This document shows, piece by piece, positions 46,920 through 59,622 of a DNA stretch of 64,000 nt (its first letter is position 1; each line of letters opens with the position of its first letter). Source of the DNA: Protonemura montana. Lineage: Eukaryota; Arthropoda; Insecta; Plecoptera; Nemouridae. The DNA is taken from NCBI GenBank assembly GCA_947568835.1, contig OX387602.1, positions 9,971,021 to 10,035,020 of the forward strand, written 5' to 3'. The notes under the pieces were generated by a model. That model saw only the letters and a list, made by a program, of their open reading frames with translations, ran no database searches and had not been told where the DNA came from. The position numbers and the translations under genes were made by a program.

Positions 46920-47060
46920 ACATTTTCCGAAGCCGCACGCTGCCTTCTCTTTGCAACCTCGTCGTCATCCTGCGACGTCGTCGCGAAGGACGAAAGCGTC
47001 GCGGCGCCCCGAGCCCATTAGGCCACCCTCGCGGCACCGCACCGCCGGAGTGAGTAAGGG
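46920..47060. promoter_or_regulatory. CpG-rich pocket, candidate promoter or 5' exon
   Basis: Dense CpG in an AT-rich region (gacgtcgtcgcgaagg, gtcgcggcgccccg, ccctcgcggcaccg), with a donor-like GTGAGTAAG at its + strand end. It could be an untranslated first exon with its promoter. No coding exon follows that I can recognise, so the call is inference. Confidence 0.25.
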
Positions 47061-47579
47061 CTGCTGTTTCGATTACTGCATTTACTGGTCCCCCATTGCG
47101 CTCTCCCCCCCCCCCCTCCACCCACCCATCACTACCACCGAAACCCACCACATCGTCGCGCGATCGGCTCCTCTCGTCGGTAACTCAACCACGTTGTGCC
47201 CGCGAATCCATCCAGACACCTTCAATCTCATTGGCTGGTTTGAAATTCTCTAGGAATCAACTTATGAATACTACGAAAATCGTTATGAATTTCGTTGGCG
47301 GCGTGTTATAAACACACAGTCGTTTCGTTTCCATGGAACGCGGGGTAACGTTTCGGGGCGCAGTCGCACTAGGGTCCAATAGGAGGGGTTAGTTTCGTGT
47401 TCATCCACGGGGTAGTGACGTGCGCATAGGGGCGCGATAGGGGTAGCGAGGGATGGGAGACAGAATAATGATGTGTTATGTGGAGAAGTGAGATGAGGCG
47501 ATCAGCCCGACTGATGGGGGTGGGAGAAGGAAAGGGAACAGACGCGCGTGGAGAGCGGACGAACCTGGGACAGATTGTT

Positions 47580-47660
47580 TTTTCCTCTCTCTTCTCCCTC
47601 TTTCTCTCTCTCTCCCTCTCCTCTCTCTCTCTATCCCCTCTCTCCGTCTTCCTCTTTCGA
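47580..47660. repeat. CT-rich simple repeat
   Basis: A mostly (CT)n tract, on the + strand as ctctctctctctccctctcc and similar. It lies just before the GGCGTC array. Confidence 0.9.
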
Positions 47661-47739
47661 AAAGCTTGCCGGCGGATTGAATATTTTAGCAGCAGCGTGA
47701 TTTATACGGTAACCGCACCGCAGTCGGTAGAGTTGGACC

Positions 47740-47744
47740 TCGGT

Positions 47745-47781
<37 letters not shown>

Positions 47782-47806
47782 ATGCTCGTCGTTTCGACGC
47801 CACCGA
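47740..47806. repeat. (GGCGTC)6 array closed by an inverted copy
   Basis: Six perfect GGCGTC units run from 47745 to 47780. TCGGTGGCGTCG at the left (47740-47751) pairs with CGACGCCACCGA at the right (47795-47806), so the array can form a hairpin. The frames reading through it encode only Val-Gly or Asp-Ala repeats. Confidence 0.9.
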
Positions 47807-48422
47807 CGACGACTAGGACGCCAGTCGCGTAGCGCCGCGGCGCGTCGATCGATGGCCAAACGGCGACCTGAGTAAGAGGGGGATATTGCCGGTACAAGGT
47901 ATACCGGAAAAACAACTCCGTCGGGCTGGCACGCCGCTCAATGCCCTTTGTATGATCTGATAAACTGATCTAAGAGGGTAATTTGCGCTCGGCATGGAAC
48001 GTGGGCTGGTTACGTGCACCCTTGCGGCTTTCTGCGGTGTGGTGGCTTTGTCCGATTCTTTGCCTTGAAAACTCCACACCGATGTGCCCACTATAGGTGC
48101 ACGGAGTTGGTCTGGGTTTCCCGTAAAAAATGTAAATCAGGTGGACTTTTCATGGAATTATACGCTTTCCAGAGTCATTTACATTTCCTGATCAACAACA
48201 AGGAACTGACTTACCAAAAAACTTACTGGAGATTTGTCTCTGAAATTTGGCTCGCTTTGTTGAGCAAAATGTTGAGCTGTATAGGATGTACAGTTTCCAT
48301 TTAGTTTTCCCGGTTGCACTGCAGTCGATTTTTTCTTTATTTTCTGCGATGCCGTGTGTCCTCGTTTCCCATGGTGCATGCAATGCATCGTACATGGCGT
48401 CGTCTTACGTTGACCTGGGACC

Positions 48423-48457
<35 letters not shown>

Positions 48458-51400
48458 ACCAGCGACACGACCTATATAACCTGCCTCGTGAATAAAACGT
48501 GCCAAGCAGCATAGACCGGGTCCCAGTCCATGCACACCCCACCCCTTATATAGTCCTGTGATCTCGCCGAAAACTGCAAGTACCTGTAAACACCAAAGTA
48601 CCTACACCAGCGCGGGGATTGCTTCTATCCCACCCACCCCCATTGAGAACTAGGTGGGGCTGCTATGCATTACCACTAAGTATGCCACTCTCTTGAGCAA
48701 GTTTCTGGCTGGCGATATTCAGGTCGGACTCAGATCGATCGAAACTGCCTGTGCTGTGCAACTCGATGAGTTTTGTTTGCTCCAGTTTGTTTCGCTGTTA
48801 TTTTTTTGTTTTGTTTCAATTCTCCAGACTCTTATTAGTTTTGCTAGACAAGATTTTTGCCCGTTTCCTCACTGGCGTTTGTCGACCAATGAGCTGGCTG
48901 CTCGCTTTTCCGACTGCACTTTTCCGTGTGGTCATCTCATCTGCTATTCGGCGAGACGGGTTTTTGCTTCGTCTTTGCCGTCGACGGCTGGCCGAGTGGC
49001 GACGGCGACCAATATTTTGCACATCTCACGGGGTTCAGCGTGATCCACATTTCTTGGTCAGTTTCTCTAACGGAGAATAGATCGAAATTTGACAAGGGAT
49101 ACTCATTTCTCATGCCGATGGAAATGCGGAGGAGGAATTTTCAACGTCCAGAAAAACTTGTTGATATCTTCGCGCCTCGGAATCTGTTTTCAACGAAAAA
49201 ATTATGACATGAAATATCTTTGAAGCTTTAATCCGAAGACTGATGGTGTTGTAACACATACTCACGTCTGGAAAAAAAATATATATATATTTGTTCGAAA
49301 GAGACATTTGAACGGTTTTTTTTTAAAACGTTACTCTAATCAGTTCTTCGAATTCAACGGATGTCGGCGTTTTGACCACACAATCCTAAATATTTAAACC
49401 TTAATTTCTTATAAGAAAGGAGACATGTGTGACGTTTTTTATCAGCACAATCAATTCGTCTTCGAACTTCTTGCTGGGGGATACAATTCACTATTCCCTT
49501 TTCTATATCGGGGCAGTGAGTTCTAATCAAGTTTTGTTTGATTGATAGCCTCACCGAATAGAGAAAGTACATAGTAAATCTTCAAATTCCTGCTTCTGAC
49601 CAAAAACCAACCACCACTTTTCTTTGTTACTCCGGACAATAAATACTGTCTCCCTCGAACTTGTCCCGATTATTTCTCTCAATTTCATACACCGCTCCTA
49701 CTCGTTTTGCCAATTCCAACTTCCCTTTATACTTTATCTACCCACTTTGAGCGCGTGAATGAGATAGTCTTTCTTCTTCCTTAAGAATTGCAGAGACAGT
49801 CGCAGTTAGGGTGTCAAGATGAGCAAGGAAGAAGGGAGATCCTCCTGGGAGTTCAGCGGCAAGGATCCACGGCAAGGATAGATGTGACGTCGCGCGCCAT
49901 GCGGATTTTCATCAATACTTTGGTCGTGCGAGAAATTCCCATTTCGTGCAGTCTTAGACAATATACATTCATCGGTACCGTAGATGTTTCATTGCCTGAT
50001 CTCGGCTAAAACAAGTCGCGGTTTCTATCGATACGCAATGTGTTTTTTTATTTTTATTTCCGGCTGTCGGTAGGTACTCAGGTGTTCTTGATTAGTAGGA
50101 ATGATAGTAAAGCAGATCGTTTTTGTAATCCAATGGTAAAGTGGGAAAGATATTTTCATCTTAAAAATGACGTATCACCACAAGCAATTATCAAAGAACC
50201 TGCGTGAGTGCACCAACATTATTCAACATGCTTAACGCTGAGTAATCTGTATCTATGCCACGAAACAGAGACAATATTCTTCTCCTCCGGTCGCAGGGGG
50301 GCGAATATGCAAATGCGGACGAGAGCATGCAAAATATCAGGCAAGCATGAGGTGGAGAAGTGAGCTCGAAATGGCAACTTGTACACGATCAATAGAACGA
50401 AGGAAAAGGTCCTCCTCCTTCGCTCGATCCCGACTGCTCTGCGCTGTGCTGATCGAAATGCACCAGTATCGACAGAAAAGTCATTAAATGCGAATCTCGA
50501 GAGTAGAAAGGTGAACAAAAACCTTTCAAATTAAATGAATAATTGTTTTTATTTTTGAAGCGTAAGATTCCTGACGAACTTTTTTCCCTCTTTGTCTTCT
50601 TTATGTGTTACGGAACTCCCAGATCAATTTTTTTTTACGAACAAACAAACGAATAAACAAACAATTTGGAAGTGGAACCTAACTGGCAATGAAGAAGAAC
50701 GGAAACGTTGAAACTCGCGACAGCGCGACGAAACCGTTCAGTTATCGCGGGAGATTTAAGATACTTCTTGACAGATTCACTATTTTCTGATTGGTTATTT
50801 TTTTTACACCCATACCTCCTACCCACTCTGGCACCCGGCGTCCTGCGTCGCTACCGACGGTGGCGCTGCTCTCGTGCCGGCGACGCCGAGAAACAAACAA
50901 AACATCTAGCATGCAGGGTTTTGCGTCGCTTCAGGCAGCACCGCGTCGACGTCGGCGTCGCTACGGATTTCTTGCCGCTCGCGTCGCTCCGGCAAAATAC
51001 CATCAATCTGACGCACGATCCCCGCGACATTTTCCAACGTTATTTTCAGAATCTGCTTTCGCTTTTTTCCTTCTCATTCTCCTGTTCGTTCTCGTTCTGA
51101 GTTTTCGTCTTCCGCCGCCCCCCCGCCCTCCCCCTCTCAACCCCCCCCCCCTTCTTTTCTTTGGTTGAACTCGACGCTGAGATTTCTCTTCTGCTTGACA
51201 GTTACCCTCACTCCACGGTAAACTACCCTATTCCTTGGGCTGCGTCTACAAGCTACTAGCTAAAGACATCTCTGGTTATTTCAGTAACCAAAGAGATGGA
51301 TATATCGTTGAGGGTAGGAATAGGATAGTATACATTTCCTTTTTACGGCTTTCCATTGATTTCCTCCTGATTTAACGCGAAGTCGACATGTTAACTGTCG

Positions 51401-51968
51401 TCATAGGAGATTCGAGATGTCAGTAAAGGGATGATCAGCGTTCAAGCAGCACCAGTTGAACTGGAAGACGTTATCCGAGTTAACGTGGCCGAGTTAATCA
51501 AGGTTGGCCGTTAAGCGTCCATTAAGAGCTCGTCTCGCGGTGACCGACGGCCTCGACGGCGCGGCATCGATTGGACGGTGGTGGAAGCGCCGGGTCGAAG
51601 CTTTGTTCGGATCGCGTCAGAGCAACCATCGGGTTTATAGGACGGCTGGGTCGTCGCTTGTTTCGCTCCGCCCTGGAGGGTAAACTATCTTTTGTGCTAG
51701 ACGTTTTCAGTACGACACTGGACATTCGTTACTTTTTTATTTTGTTTGTTTTGTCTATTTTGTTAATTTCTTGTCCATTTTATCTAAAGTAACTCTTTAT
51801 TTCCACTTTTGCGAACAACATTGCTAGTTTATTCTGAAGAATGTAGCTAAAAACTAAATACCTGTAGCAAATAATACTCGAATAACGTAGAAATGAACTC
51901 AAGCAAACGCAAACGCATATATGTTAACAATAATTGTTTTAGAAAGGAAGCTAATCTGGAAAAATGTG
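47807..51968. other. Gene desert with simple-sequence tracts
   Basis: It contains a 32-base C run (48425-48456), C runs at 51118-51151, and a further GGCGTC/GACGCC cluster at 50845-50990. The stretch near 51480-51690 is CpG-rich with gagttaatcaaggttgg and gtccattaagagctcg. None of the many ORFs has a recognisable domain. Confidence 0.5.
48425..48456. repeat. Poly-C run, 32 bases
   Basis: Thirty-two consecutive C on the + strand, followed by gaccagcgacacgacc. Such runs are rare, prone to length error in assembly, and capable of i-motif or G-quadruplex structure. Confidence 0.95.
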
Positions 51969-52041
51969 CAACCAAACCGGGATATGAACCCAGAACCTCC
52001 TAATGGACGGTATGGTGCTCTACCAACTGTGCTATCCGGGC
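51969..52041 (-). repeat. tRNA-derived SINE head or tRNA pseudogene
   Basis: On the - strand a 73-base cloverleaf-like sequence starts gcccggatagcacagttggt. It has an A-box (tagcacagttggtag), a B-box (gggttcatatccc) and a good T-stem (ctggg/cccgg). The acceptor stem, D-stem and anticodon stem are mispaired and position 33 is C, not U, so it is not a working tRNA. Such degenerate heads typically begin insect SINEs; no clear tail was found. Confidence 0.6.
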
Positions 52042-52799
52042 TCACAGATTCTAGCTTTCGCGGGTTGGGATAAGGGATCTCCTCAAAGGGGATAATTGAT
52101 ATCAAGAAAATCTACAAAAAAGATGCGCTGATAATCTTTTGTTCTTGTCCGTTGACGCGTCGATTTCAAAAATTTGATATTGCTTTATAGCGAGAGAAAT
52201 CTCGGGTAATGGAGGCATAAAAGTGACTGGCTTCTGGAATAGCCCTAAAGTAAGGGAATAGGTCGACACCAAAGCGACCGTCACTGACGTGATCCCAACC
52301 GTCCGTGGCGAAGAGTATAACAGACAATGATAACTGATATCAAACATCACAAGGGATTCGTAGATGAATTCAGAACATTTTTACACAAAAGCCTCTCAAC
52401 AAAGATATTTTTGCTGTATTATCCAATGTCTTAGCGCGGCCTCCTTTCGATCATGAAAGCAATCAAGTAGTTTGTGACCGTCTCTATGATTCCTCTGCCT
52501 TTTGTAAGTGTCCCTCCATGGGAGTGGTAGTTGGTAGAACGGAAGGCCGGGTTTCTAATCCAATTACCCACACAACGTCATGGATCATGGTCAACTATCG
52601 AGGTCGCCCCGACTACGTCATTTCCGAGAACATAGATTTCCGTCCGCCATTCAAACATACATCGCAAAAGTTATTTCGGCCAGTAATCTGTTTATTGTTT
52701 TTCTCCAAAACACGGTCTCATGTTCTAAATGCATCGCCGTACATCCTTGGGTGGTCTCGACAAGCGTCCGACCACGTTACGGAGCTAGGTTAGCGTATT

Positions 52800-53110
52800 C
52801 GTGGCCACTTGACTCTGTGAACGATATTATAAATGGACTGGCCGGTGGTTTTATAATTGCACGCGCGTGCGCAAATCGTTTCATCGGCGGTGAGCCGGAG
52901 GAGAGGGAGCACCACGTGACCGGGAGAACTGTGAATCGAAAATAGCCGGCCGGCCGTTCGGGACTTTTTGCCGCACTCTGGCCGCACCTGGTGCGAGGTG
53001 CAGGACCTGGACGCGGGGAGAGAGCCGTGCTAGCCGGAGAGTGGGAGACCCTTGGCGTGGTCGCCATTGCGGGGACCATCTTGATGGGGAAACATGAAGG
53101 ATGTGGAAGT
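52800..53110. promoter_or_regulatory. GC-rich island, candidate regulatory or promoter element
   Basis: It begins with AT words (gatattataaatgg, ttttataattgc) of homeodomain or Caudal type next to a perfect palindrome GCACGCGCGTGC (52859-52870) and an E-box CACGTG, and becomes CpG-rich (cggccggccgttcggg). Overlapping frames on both strands reflect GC content. The composition fits a developmental enhancer or promoter, but this is inference. Confidence 0.25.
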
Positions 53111-53659
53111 TGATAACCCCACGTTGGGCGCCGTTTATTAACATGACCAAGGATAATGGCAGATAAGTTTATTGCTTTCTGGCTTCGCTAAAGGACAGCA
53201 CAGCTAGGGGAACAACTACAAAGAAAGAAAATAAGTAACTTTACTATCGATAATATTGTGGGACTGGAGAGAGCCAAATCTAAGCAAAGCTTTCCTTAAA
53301 ATGATAAGGTTTAAGAGTAGGCTCTCACAAGAAAAGTATGTTTTGGGTACATGCCCATTTTTTTCACTTTAATAGTATAAATTAGAAAATTAACTAGCCA
53401 TTTTCCCAAAGTTATACCCGTGAGCTGTATCCAATGAGATATCGAACTCTAGCGGATATTTTACCAACCTAAATCAAAACCGACGAGACTGTTTCTAAAA
53501 ACTGGTTAACAAACACCAAATATTGCCACTATACATTCAACAACGTACATGGGTCAAGCATGACATTTTCCGCCAATTTCAGCAAGCGATCAAGCCGTTG
53601 GCCCATAGTCCACCACTCCCTTCTAACCAAGGCCCTTCCTGTCGGAATAGATGCGTGCA

Positions 53660-53830
53660 GTGTGTACCCGTTGTCGATCCCGAACTCTGGGGGCGGCGGG
53701 GGCGGGGGCACCGCAACCCGTGCAGCACCATACGGCGGCGGCGAGGGCAGTGGAGGGGCGGCAGCGGGGGCGGGTTGTTATTTACGACCGGTTCCCCGTC
53801 ATCGGGTGACCGGCGCGCCCCCTAAATGAG
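53660..53830. repeat. G-rich purine tract with GGCGG repeats
   Basis: Interrupted GGC/GGGGGC units (ggggcggcgggggcgggggc, cggcggcggcgaggg) in a GC island. The frames through it give poly-Gly or poly-Pro. It has quadruplex potential. Confidence 0.7.
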
Positions 53831-56100
53831 TGCCGGTGCAGCGGGAGCTTGGGTAACGCAATTTATTTGCCTCGATTGAAATGGCGTTCAGTATATAGTG
53901 TCAGTTTGGTGCGGGGGATGGGGTCACCTCCGTGGCCAATGGCTTCATTTTGGTGGATCGCAATTCGCATCATGGAGAAACAGAAACAAATGGTGTTGGT
54001 TATGATTATTATGGTTTTGGTGTGGGGTGCGTGGGAAGGGGGGGGGGGGGGGGGGGGGGGCGTTGGATGAAATGATGTGATTGAACATTTCGATTGGAAA
54101 TGAGAATTGTGTATCGAGTGACTTCTTCTCGGTTTGATGGCATTTTACAGCGTAGACAAGTGTCCCTGATTTTCCAGTGAACTTTTTGTAGGTTTAGTTT
54201 GATGTTTGTCAAAGGTGGAGGAAAATTAAACAATCTTGTTTGAGGAACTCCGGTGAAATGAGTTACACTAAGTCCTTAGAGAGAGTGGCATGGTTCTGAA
54301 CTAGTGCAGCTTGTTGTTACTCTGTGCTGATGCGCGTTCACCTTTTTTCTGCTCTGACTTAAATATCAGTATACACTGGGTTTATTTCACACAATAGGGA
54401 TAGTAGATAGTATGAGTTTGTCTAGAGAAAGTAAGATGAAAAACAGAAAATGGCCACCTGTACTTAAGAATATACTTACGGAAAGTTATAAATTTTCCTC
54501 GGCGCATGAGTTCGTTGAAAAGTTTTCCATCCCCCTCTTTGTTCAAGTTAAAAAAGTTAAATTATATCAACAAATTTTTATTAATCATTCGAAACTTGCG
54601 ATGCATAGTCAGCCTGGCTTGTCTTCAGGGAGAAGTAACCGACTCTCCACCTGTAACTTTGCTTTATTAAAGGTATATCCAAGAATAGGTTCAACCATTA
54701 GAAACATTTGATAAGCTGTCATTTAATAATTGTACCAATCCGTTTGCCTTTAAGACTTACAAAGCTCAACAAGTGAGTTCCCTCTGCCACTTTCTTCGGC
54801 GAATCTCTCAGAACAATTGCCACGCGGCTTTTGTTTGATGTGTTTTTATCAATTCCGTTCGCCTTCCGTCTCCGCCATTATCTCGTCTCCTACCCCGGCA
54901 GTAGGTACTTAAACCAAATTTGCAAACTAAATATCGCCTTCCCAACTTCACGTTATATCGGCTAAGTAGAAAGTTTCCGTTCCGTGAAAATCCGCGTGGT
55001 TTATGACTATAGAAAGTGTTATATACCTTCGCTGTAGCCGGGTCCTCGACTTACAGATAACAGTGATTACGTTTTTCATTTTGTCTCAGGTCACGAGTCA
55101 CGACCCGTAGCGACACAAAATAGCTGTTCTGTAGCCGAGAGCAAATTTGTTTTCCTCCCCGCCATCGAGATTTGAGATCACTTTTGATGTGTGTGTGTGT
55201 TGGAGAGGGTTGGTGGTGGGTCGGGGGGGGGGGGGGGGGTTCTCCCGTTAGTTGGACGTCGGCCGGCGCCACGAGTTCGCTAACAACACCCTCCTATCGT
55301 CACCCCCCTGTTGCGTTGCGTCACCCATCTCTGTCAGTGGCGGATTGAGAATGCATTTTGCCATAATCAAAGTTGTTCGGACCTGTCGCTTTGATCGCGT
55401 CCCTAGTTTTTTTCTTTTGCTATTTAGTAATGGTTTTGAGCTTTAAAGTATACGAATAAGTTTAGGGGGCTGCCTTGGTGCACAGTTTCATAGATAATTG
55501 AATTGAAATCTCTGAATGATCTCCCCTGAGCTCACGTTTTGTTCAATCTCTTTATACAAATCTGGTAATAAGTATAAGCACACTATAAAATGACCTTAAC
55601 AAATGAGTTAATGTATGTTTCCAGTTTCGTACAAAACTCCAAAACCTATGAGATAGCTTGATTGAGCAGAGTAATTCATTTGTACTGTAAACCCCAACGC
55701 TTCCCCGACTTGATCCCGTTTTTTTAACCAATTCTGAGCAGCGAACAGAAAACAGAGCAGTAAACACGAAATTCTGCAGATCATGCCAGTCTGCAAGACT
55801 TCGATCTCATCGTATATGTCACTAGCACTGGTCGATCCAATATAGGACTCAGTCCCCCAAATTTGACACGGTGAAATCGCCACTGTCGTCCATCAACGAG
55901 GGGACGCGATTCAATATCGGCGCCGCGACGCCTTATTCCACGACGTCCTCGTCTTATTGCTGATTTCTCCCTGTCGTCGTCTGACGTCTCGGACAGGGTG
56001 AGGAATCTGTGAGTTTTCTTCCCCCCAACCTCCCCCTCAATCCCCTTAGAGCCCTATCAGTCTATCTGTACACTTCCGCCTTAATATTCCACCTCATTAG
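53831..56100. other. Gene desert with two poly-G runs
   Basis: Runs of 23 G (54038-54060) and 17 G (55223-55239) lie in otherwise mixed DNA. The frame + 54412-54711 (99 codons) lacks any motif I know. A small GC island at 55895-55995 contains ggcgccgcgacgcc. Confidence 0.55.
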
Positions 56101-58672
56101 GTCGTTTTAACGAACTAATGAGACGACTTTATCAGAGATTGACGGTCTTGTTTTTCCCTCGGTGTTTGTTGACTGTTGTCGGCGGTGACGGCGACGGCGA
56201 CGGCGTCGTTCTCGTGGTATATGTCTGTGTTTTTGTCGATTGTCAAGACTCGTGCCTAGACCGGGAAAACGGCTTGACGGTTTTTTCTCCGTTTATTATC
56301 GATCACGTGAGCTTTGGCAATGTTCTTCTCATGTGAGATTCGAAATCTGTGAACAGTGAAGCTGAATCTGAAATATCGGTCGAGTCAAACAACGTTGCGT
56401 TGAGTGTGGTATTTATCCGCCCGTTAGAATGTTAGGTTAGAATACGCCATCAACGTTAAAAGCATTGCGCAATTCTCAGCTTCATCTAATTTGATGAAAT
56501 ATCATCAATACAACAGAACGCGGGCTGAACATTTTCGAACCTGATCCCGGTAAACGAGCTCTTAGCAAAATGAAGCTAGCGATCGCGTTTGAAAATGTCG
56601 TCTGGTAGTTGTTAGAGGCGGCACGAGGAGCGCTGGTTGGCCTTCGCGGCGCGCAACGAACGTAATATTCATCACCATAAAAGAGCGCGGTGGCGTAATT
56701 AATTAGCTTCTTCTACCCCGTGGCCATTTCGTTCGATCTGACGAGGGGTCGGTGTCGAGACCAAGAGAAGCCTGAAGAGACCCCAGGCCTGGAAATATGC
56801 AAAAAGCTGCAGAAGCCGCGCTGGTAGTGAGCTCTATTTGCACTGAATCCACACGGGGATAGCACGGCATAGGCAGCTGGCGTACGTTTGAAAAGCTTTT
56901 TACGCGCTGGCCATTCTGTTTGATAAAAATAACGGTAACAAATATTTAGATGTCACGCTTAGTGAATTCAGTTTTATTTTGGATTTGAAATCCTTTGACA
57001 TGCGTACAGATTTGTATCATGTACCAAAATGCCATTGTGACGGAAGGGTCACTTTTCACTTTTTAAATTGAAATTATTTATAACTTACTCTTATATACCT
57101 TTTCATATAAAAGTAACTCAGCTTATTTGTAATGATGATCCGCAGATTTCCATGAGAAAATTTGCGATCGAAATTCACTCTTATGAAACAAAACTTCAAG
57201 AACCGTAAGAAATAGGGTTGGATTTCATTTTCTAATTGTCCGCTTACTCTATACTATAACGTAACACGAATAAGGCGGGAACTTGGGATCTTGATGCCTA
57301 GGACAGCTAAACTTTGTCTTCTCTGCGGAAAGTTCTGGTGAAAAGCGCATGTGCCTCTCACTACACCCAGCACCAGCACCAGCACCATGGCGGCATATAT
57401 ACTGTCGTCACCGTCAAAATGTAATTAAGCAGCTCGAATCTGGAAACGTATCAGCCACCACCGCTACTTGCAGCACAACGCTAAGAAAGTTAAGAAAATG
57501 AAGCAAATTACACCGAGAGAGAGAGGTAGAGAGAAAGAGAGAGAGATAGATATAACCGCACGGATCCTCACGTTACAATTTATCGGGTAAAGAGATACTG
57601 TCTTAAATTTTAAGTGTGCTCTGCCTTTGCGAAGAGAGTATATATGTGCGATAGGACGCGCTAGGATACATTTTAATAAAGCCTCTCGGGCGACCACTGT
57701 TTCAAGAGTTACAAATATCTTATGGGTGAACCATTTGTGCTCCCTTATATTACCCGAACGTTTCCGAACAAAACATTTCGGTACATTATCCAAGCTGCGC
57801 TTAACGAGCTTTACTTTAATTTACATTATTATTCCCAACACCAATAGCCGATCTTCGGATATTTATTTAACTCGAATACCTTTGTTTTACAGAGATGATG
57901 CCGTGCATAAACCCGCCCCATTATAGAGAAGGACCCGGCACATCGCAAGAACAGGGTGCCTCGCTGTTCTAATAGCACGTCAAGATTAGCCCTATGTTTA
58001 TTTGAGTAATAACTCTGGACGAAGATTTTATCGTTGATGTTCGTACTGTAGTTTGCATAACGCATCTTTGCTTTAATTGATTGTAGGTGCGGGAAGCGTG
58101 TGGCGACGCCTGTAAAGCGGCGCCTCACGCATTATTAGCCTCGTGTACAGATGTTGTCGTCACGTTTTTAATGCTTAATGCAGTATTTAGGAGAATATTA
58201 CATCTAACAACATTTTAGTGTCCGCTTGCTATTGTTGTACATATGTGACGTTGTCTTCTATTGTTGTCTTCTTTTCTTTCTTTAATTTGCACAGAAAGGT
58301 TGGTTACGGATAAAATCATAGAACCATGCGGTTACTATTTGCTCTTTGGATCGAATCTGAGAAAAGTGACAGCTGCTTTCACCCTTAATGAAGAAACAGG
58401 CATAAACTGCGAAACACCGAAAAAATGAGCTGCCTACTTAACATTTAAAAGACGCGGTGGTTTTTGTTTATTTTTCAAAACTAGTGCTAAGGTTGGATCA
58501 AGTAGACGCGAGGCTAAAAACCGCAATAGGAATGGATCAGTCCTTACCTACAAGCTGTCAAAAGTTCCAATCTCATCGAGAGGTATTTGAGATACGGCTG
58601 GTCCTATTCGCACGAAAGTTTGTGCAAATCGTGTGCGCAAGTCGCCAAATATTCGCCCAAAAATGGGTTTGG
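56101..58672. other. Gene desert with homeodomain-like islands
   Basis: 56180-56210 carries ggcgacggcgacggcgtc. 56680-56760 has accataaaagagcgcggtgg followed by cgtaattaattagc. 58060-58140 has ctttgctttaattgattg and gtggcgacgcctg. 57506-57555 is a GA-rich tract. These mosaics look like conserved non-coding DNA of developmental loci, but conservation cannot be tested here. Confidence 0.4.
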
Positions 58673-59096
58673 CTTGTTGGAAACACCGGTTCTCGTGAGA
58701 TCACCGAAGTTAAGCAACACTGCGCTGAGTCAGGTATTGGATGGGTGACCATCATACACATGACCAGTTCTGTTCGGGATAGAGGTTGGAGGGATGAAAG
58801 TTAGTACAGCAACTTCATTCGCCTTGCTTATCAACCTCTCGAAAGCATGGATTTGTGAAGGAATCCTGCTGTTTGAGTTGTACCGTCCTTCGGAAGGGAC
58901 GTTCAGCCTGTGGTCCCCTTGGTGCTCTTCGACAGGAGTAGGCTATGTGCCGGCACCGGGTTTCCCCTCCTCCCTTCTAGGCTAGGTTAGGTCATCATCA
59001 TCCTCATCATCATCCACTCATTCACCGACGCAATTAGACCAGTGCCGCATGGCCAGATGTCAAAACAGTGCGTCGTTAAACATCACAAATAATAAT
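58673..59096 (+). mobile_element. 5S-derived SINE, best full-length copy
   Basis: The head (58679-58760) is 5S rRNA-like: aaacaccggttctcgtgaga, tcaccgaagttaagcaacac (A-box region) and gtattggatgggtgacc (C-box), so a type 1 Pol III internal promoter is largely kept. After atcatacacatgaccagttc the 5S match stops and an unrelated body follows (gtaccgtccttcggaagg, gtggtccccttggtgctc, gacaggagtaggctatgtgc). The tail has a (TCA)n run, actcattcaccgacgc and a cacaaataataat end. The 11-base word AAGTCGCCAAA at 58639-58649 and 59139-59149 may be a target duplication. Confidence 0.82.
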
Positions 59097-59622
59097 CGTA
59101 TACTCCGAACGCTCTTCACAGGCAAAATTCGCGTATCAAAGTCGCCAAAACGATATTGGTGTTTTTTTGTGCGAATATCGTTATGGTCATTCCGATACAC
59201 GATATTTTCAATTTTTTTTTGTGTGAATACACTCATGTGGGTAAATATGTGAGCTACAGCCCGAAAAGCGTCCAGAGGAAAACATTGATAAAAGGACCAA
59301 CTCTTTTCGCCGTACCAAATTTACCTAATGCGTTTTGTGCACTGGCAGAAAAAATTCGCAATCAAACGCACTTGCATTTTGATTGCGTACCATGAACTCG
59401 TTATAAACATATATCGTGACGTCAACGCAGAATGCGAGCAGAATAACGCGGTGATTCGCCGCGTAAATAGGGCATGTGTGTATGTGTATAGTGTTAACTG
59501 TATATATTCGTGCAAGAGGAAATTAAGCTTTTGGCTATTCTTAGCAAATAGCTCGTGTGTCCTTCACCCATTTCATCCAGCGCGTCGCGGAGTCCGTTTC
59601 CCGCTCGTCACGTTTCTGATTC

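Noticed and set aside
51969-52041. A working tRNA gene
   Set aside because: Acceptor, D and anticodon stems are mispaired and the base before the anticodon is not T.
53523-53829. Gly-rich ORFs near 53.5-53.8 kb
   Set aside because: They are translations of a GGC/GGGGC tract, open on both strands.
58679-58760. A functional 5S rRNA gene
   Set aside because: Only about 80 bases resemble 5S, the 5' end and final third are missing, and the same head-body junction recurs in other copies, so it is a SINE head.
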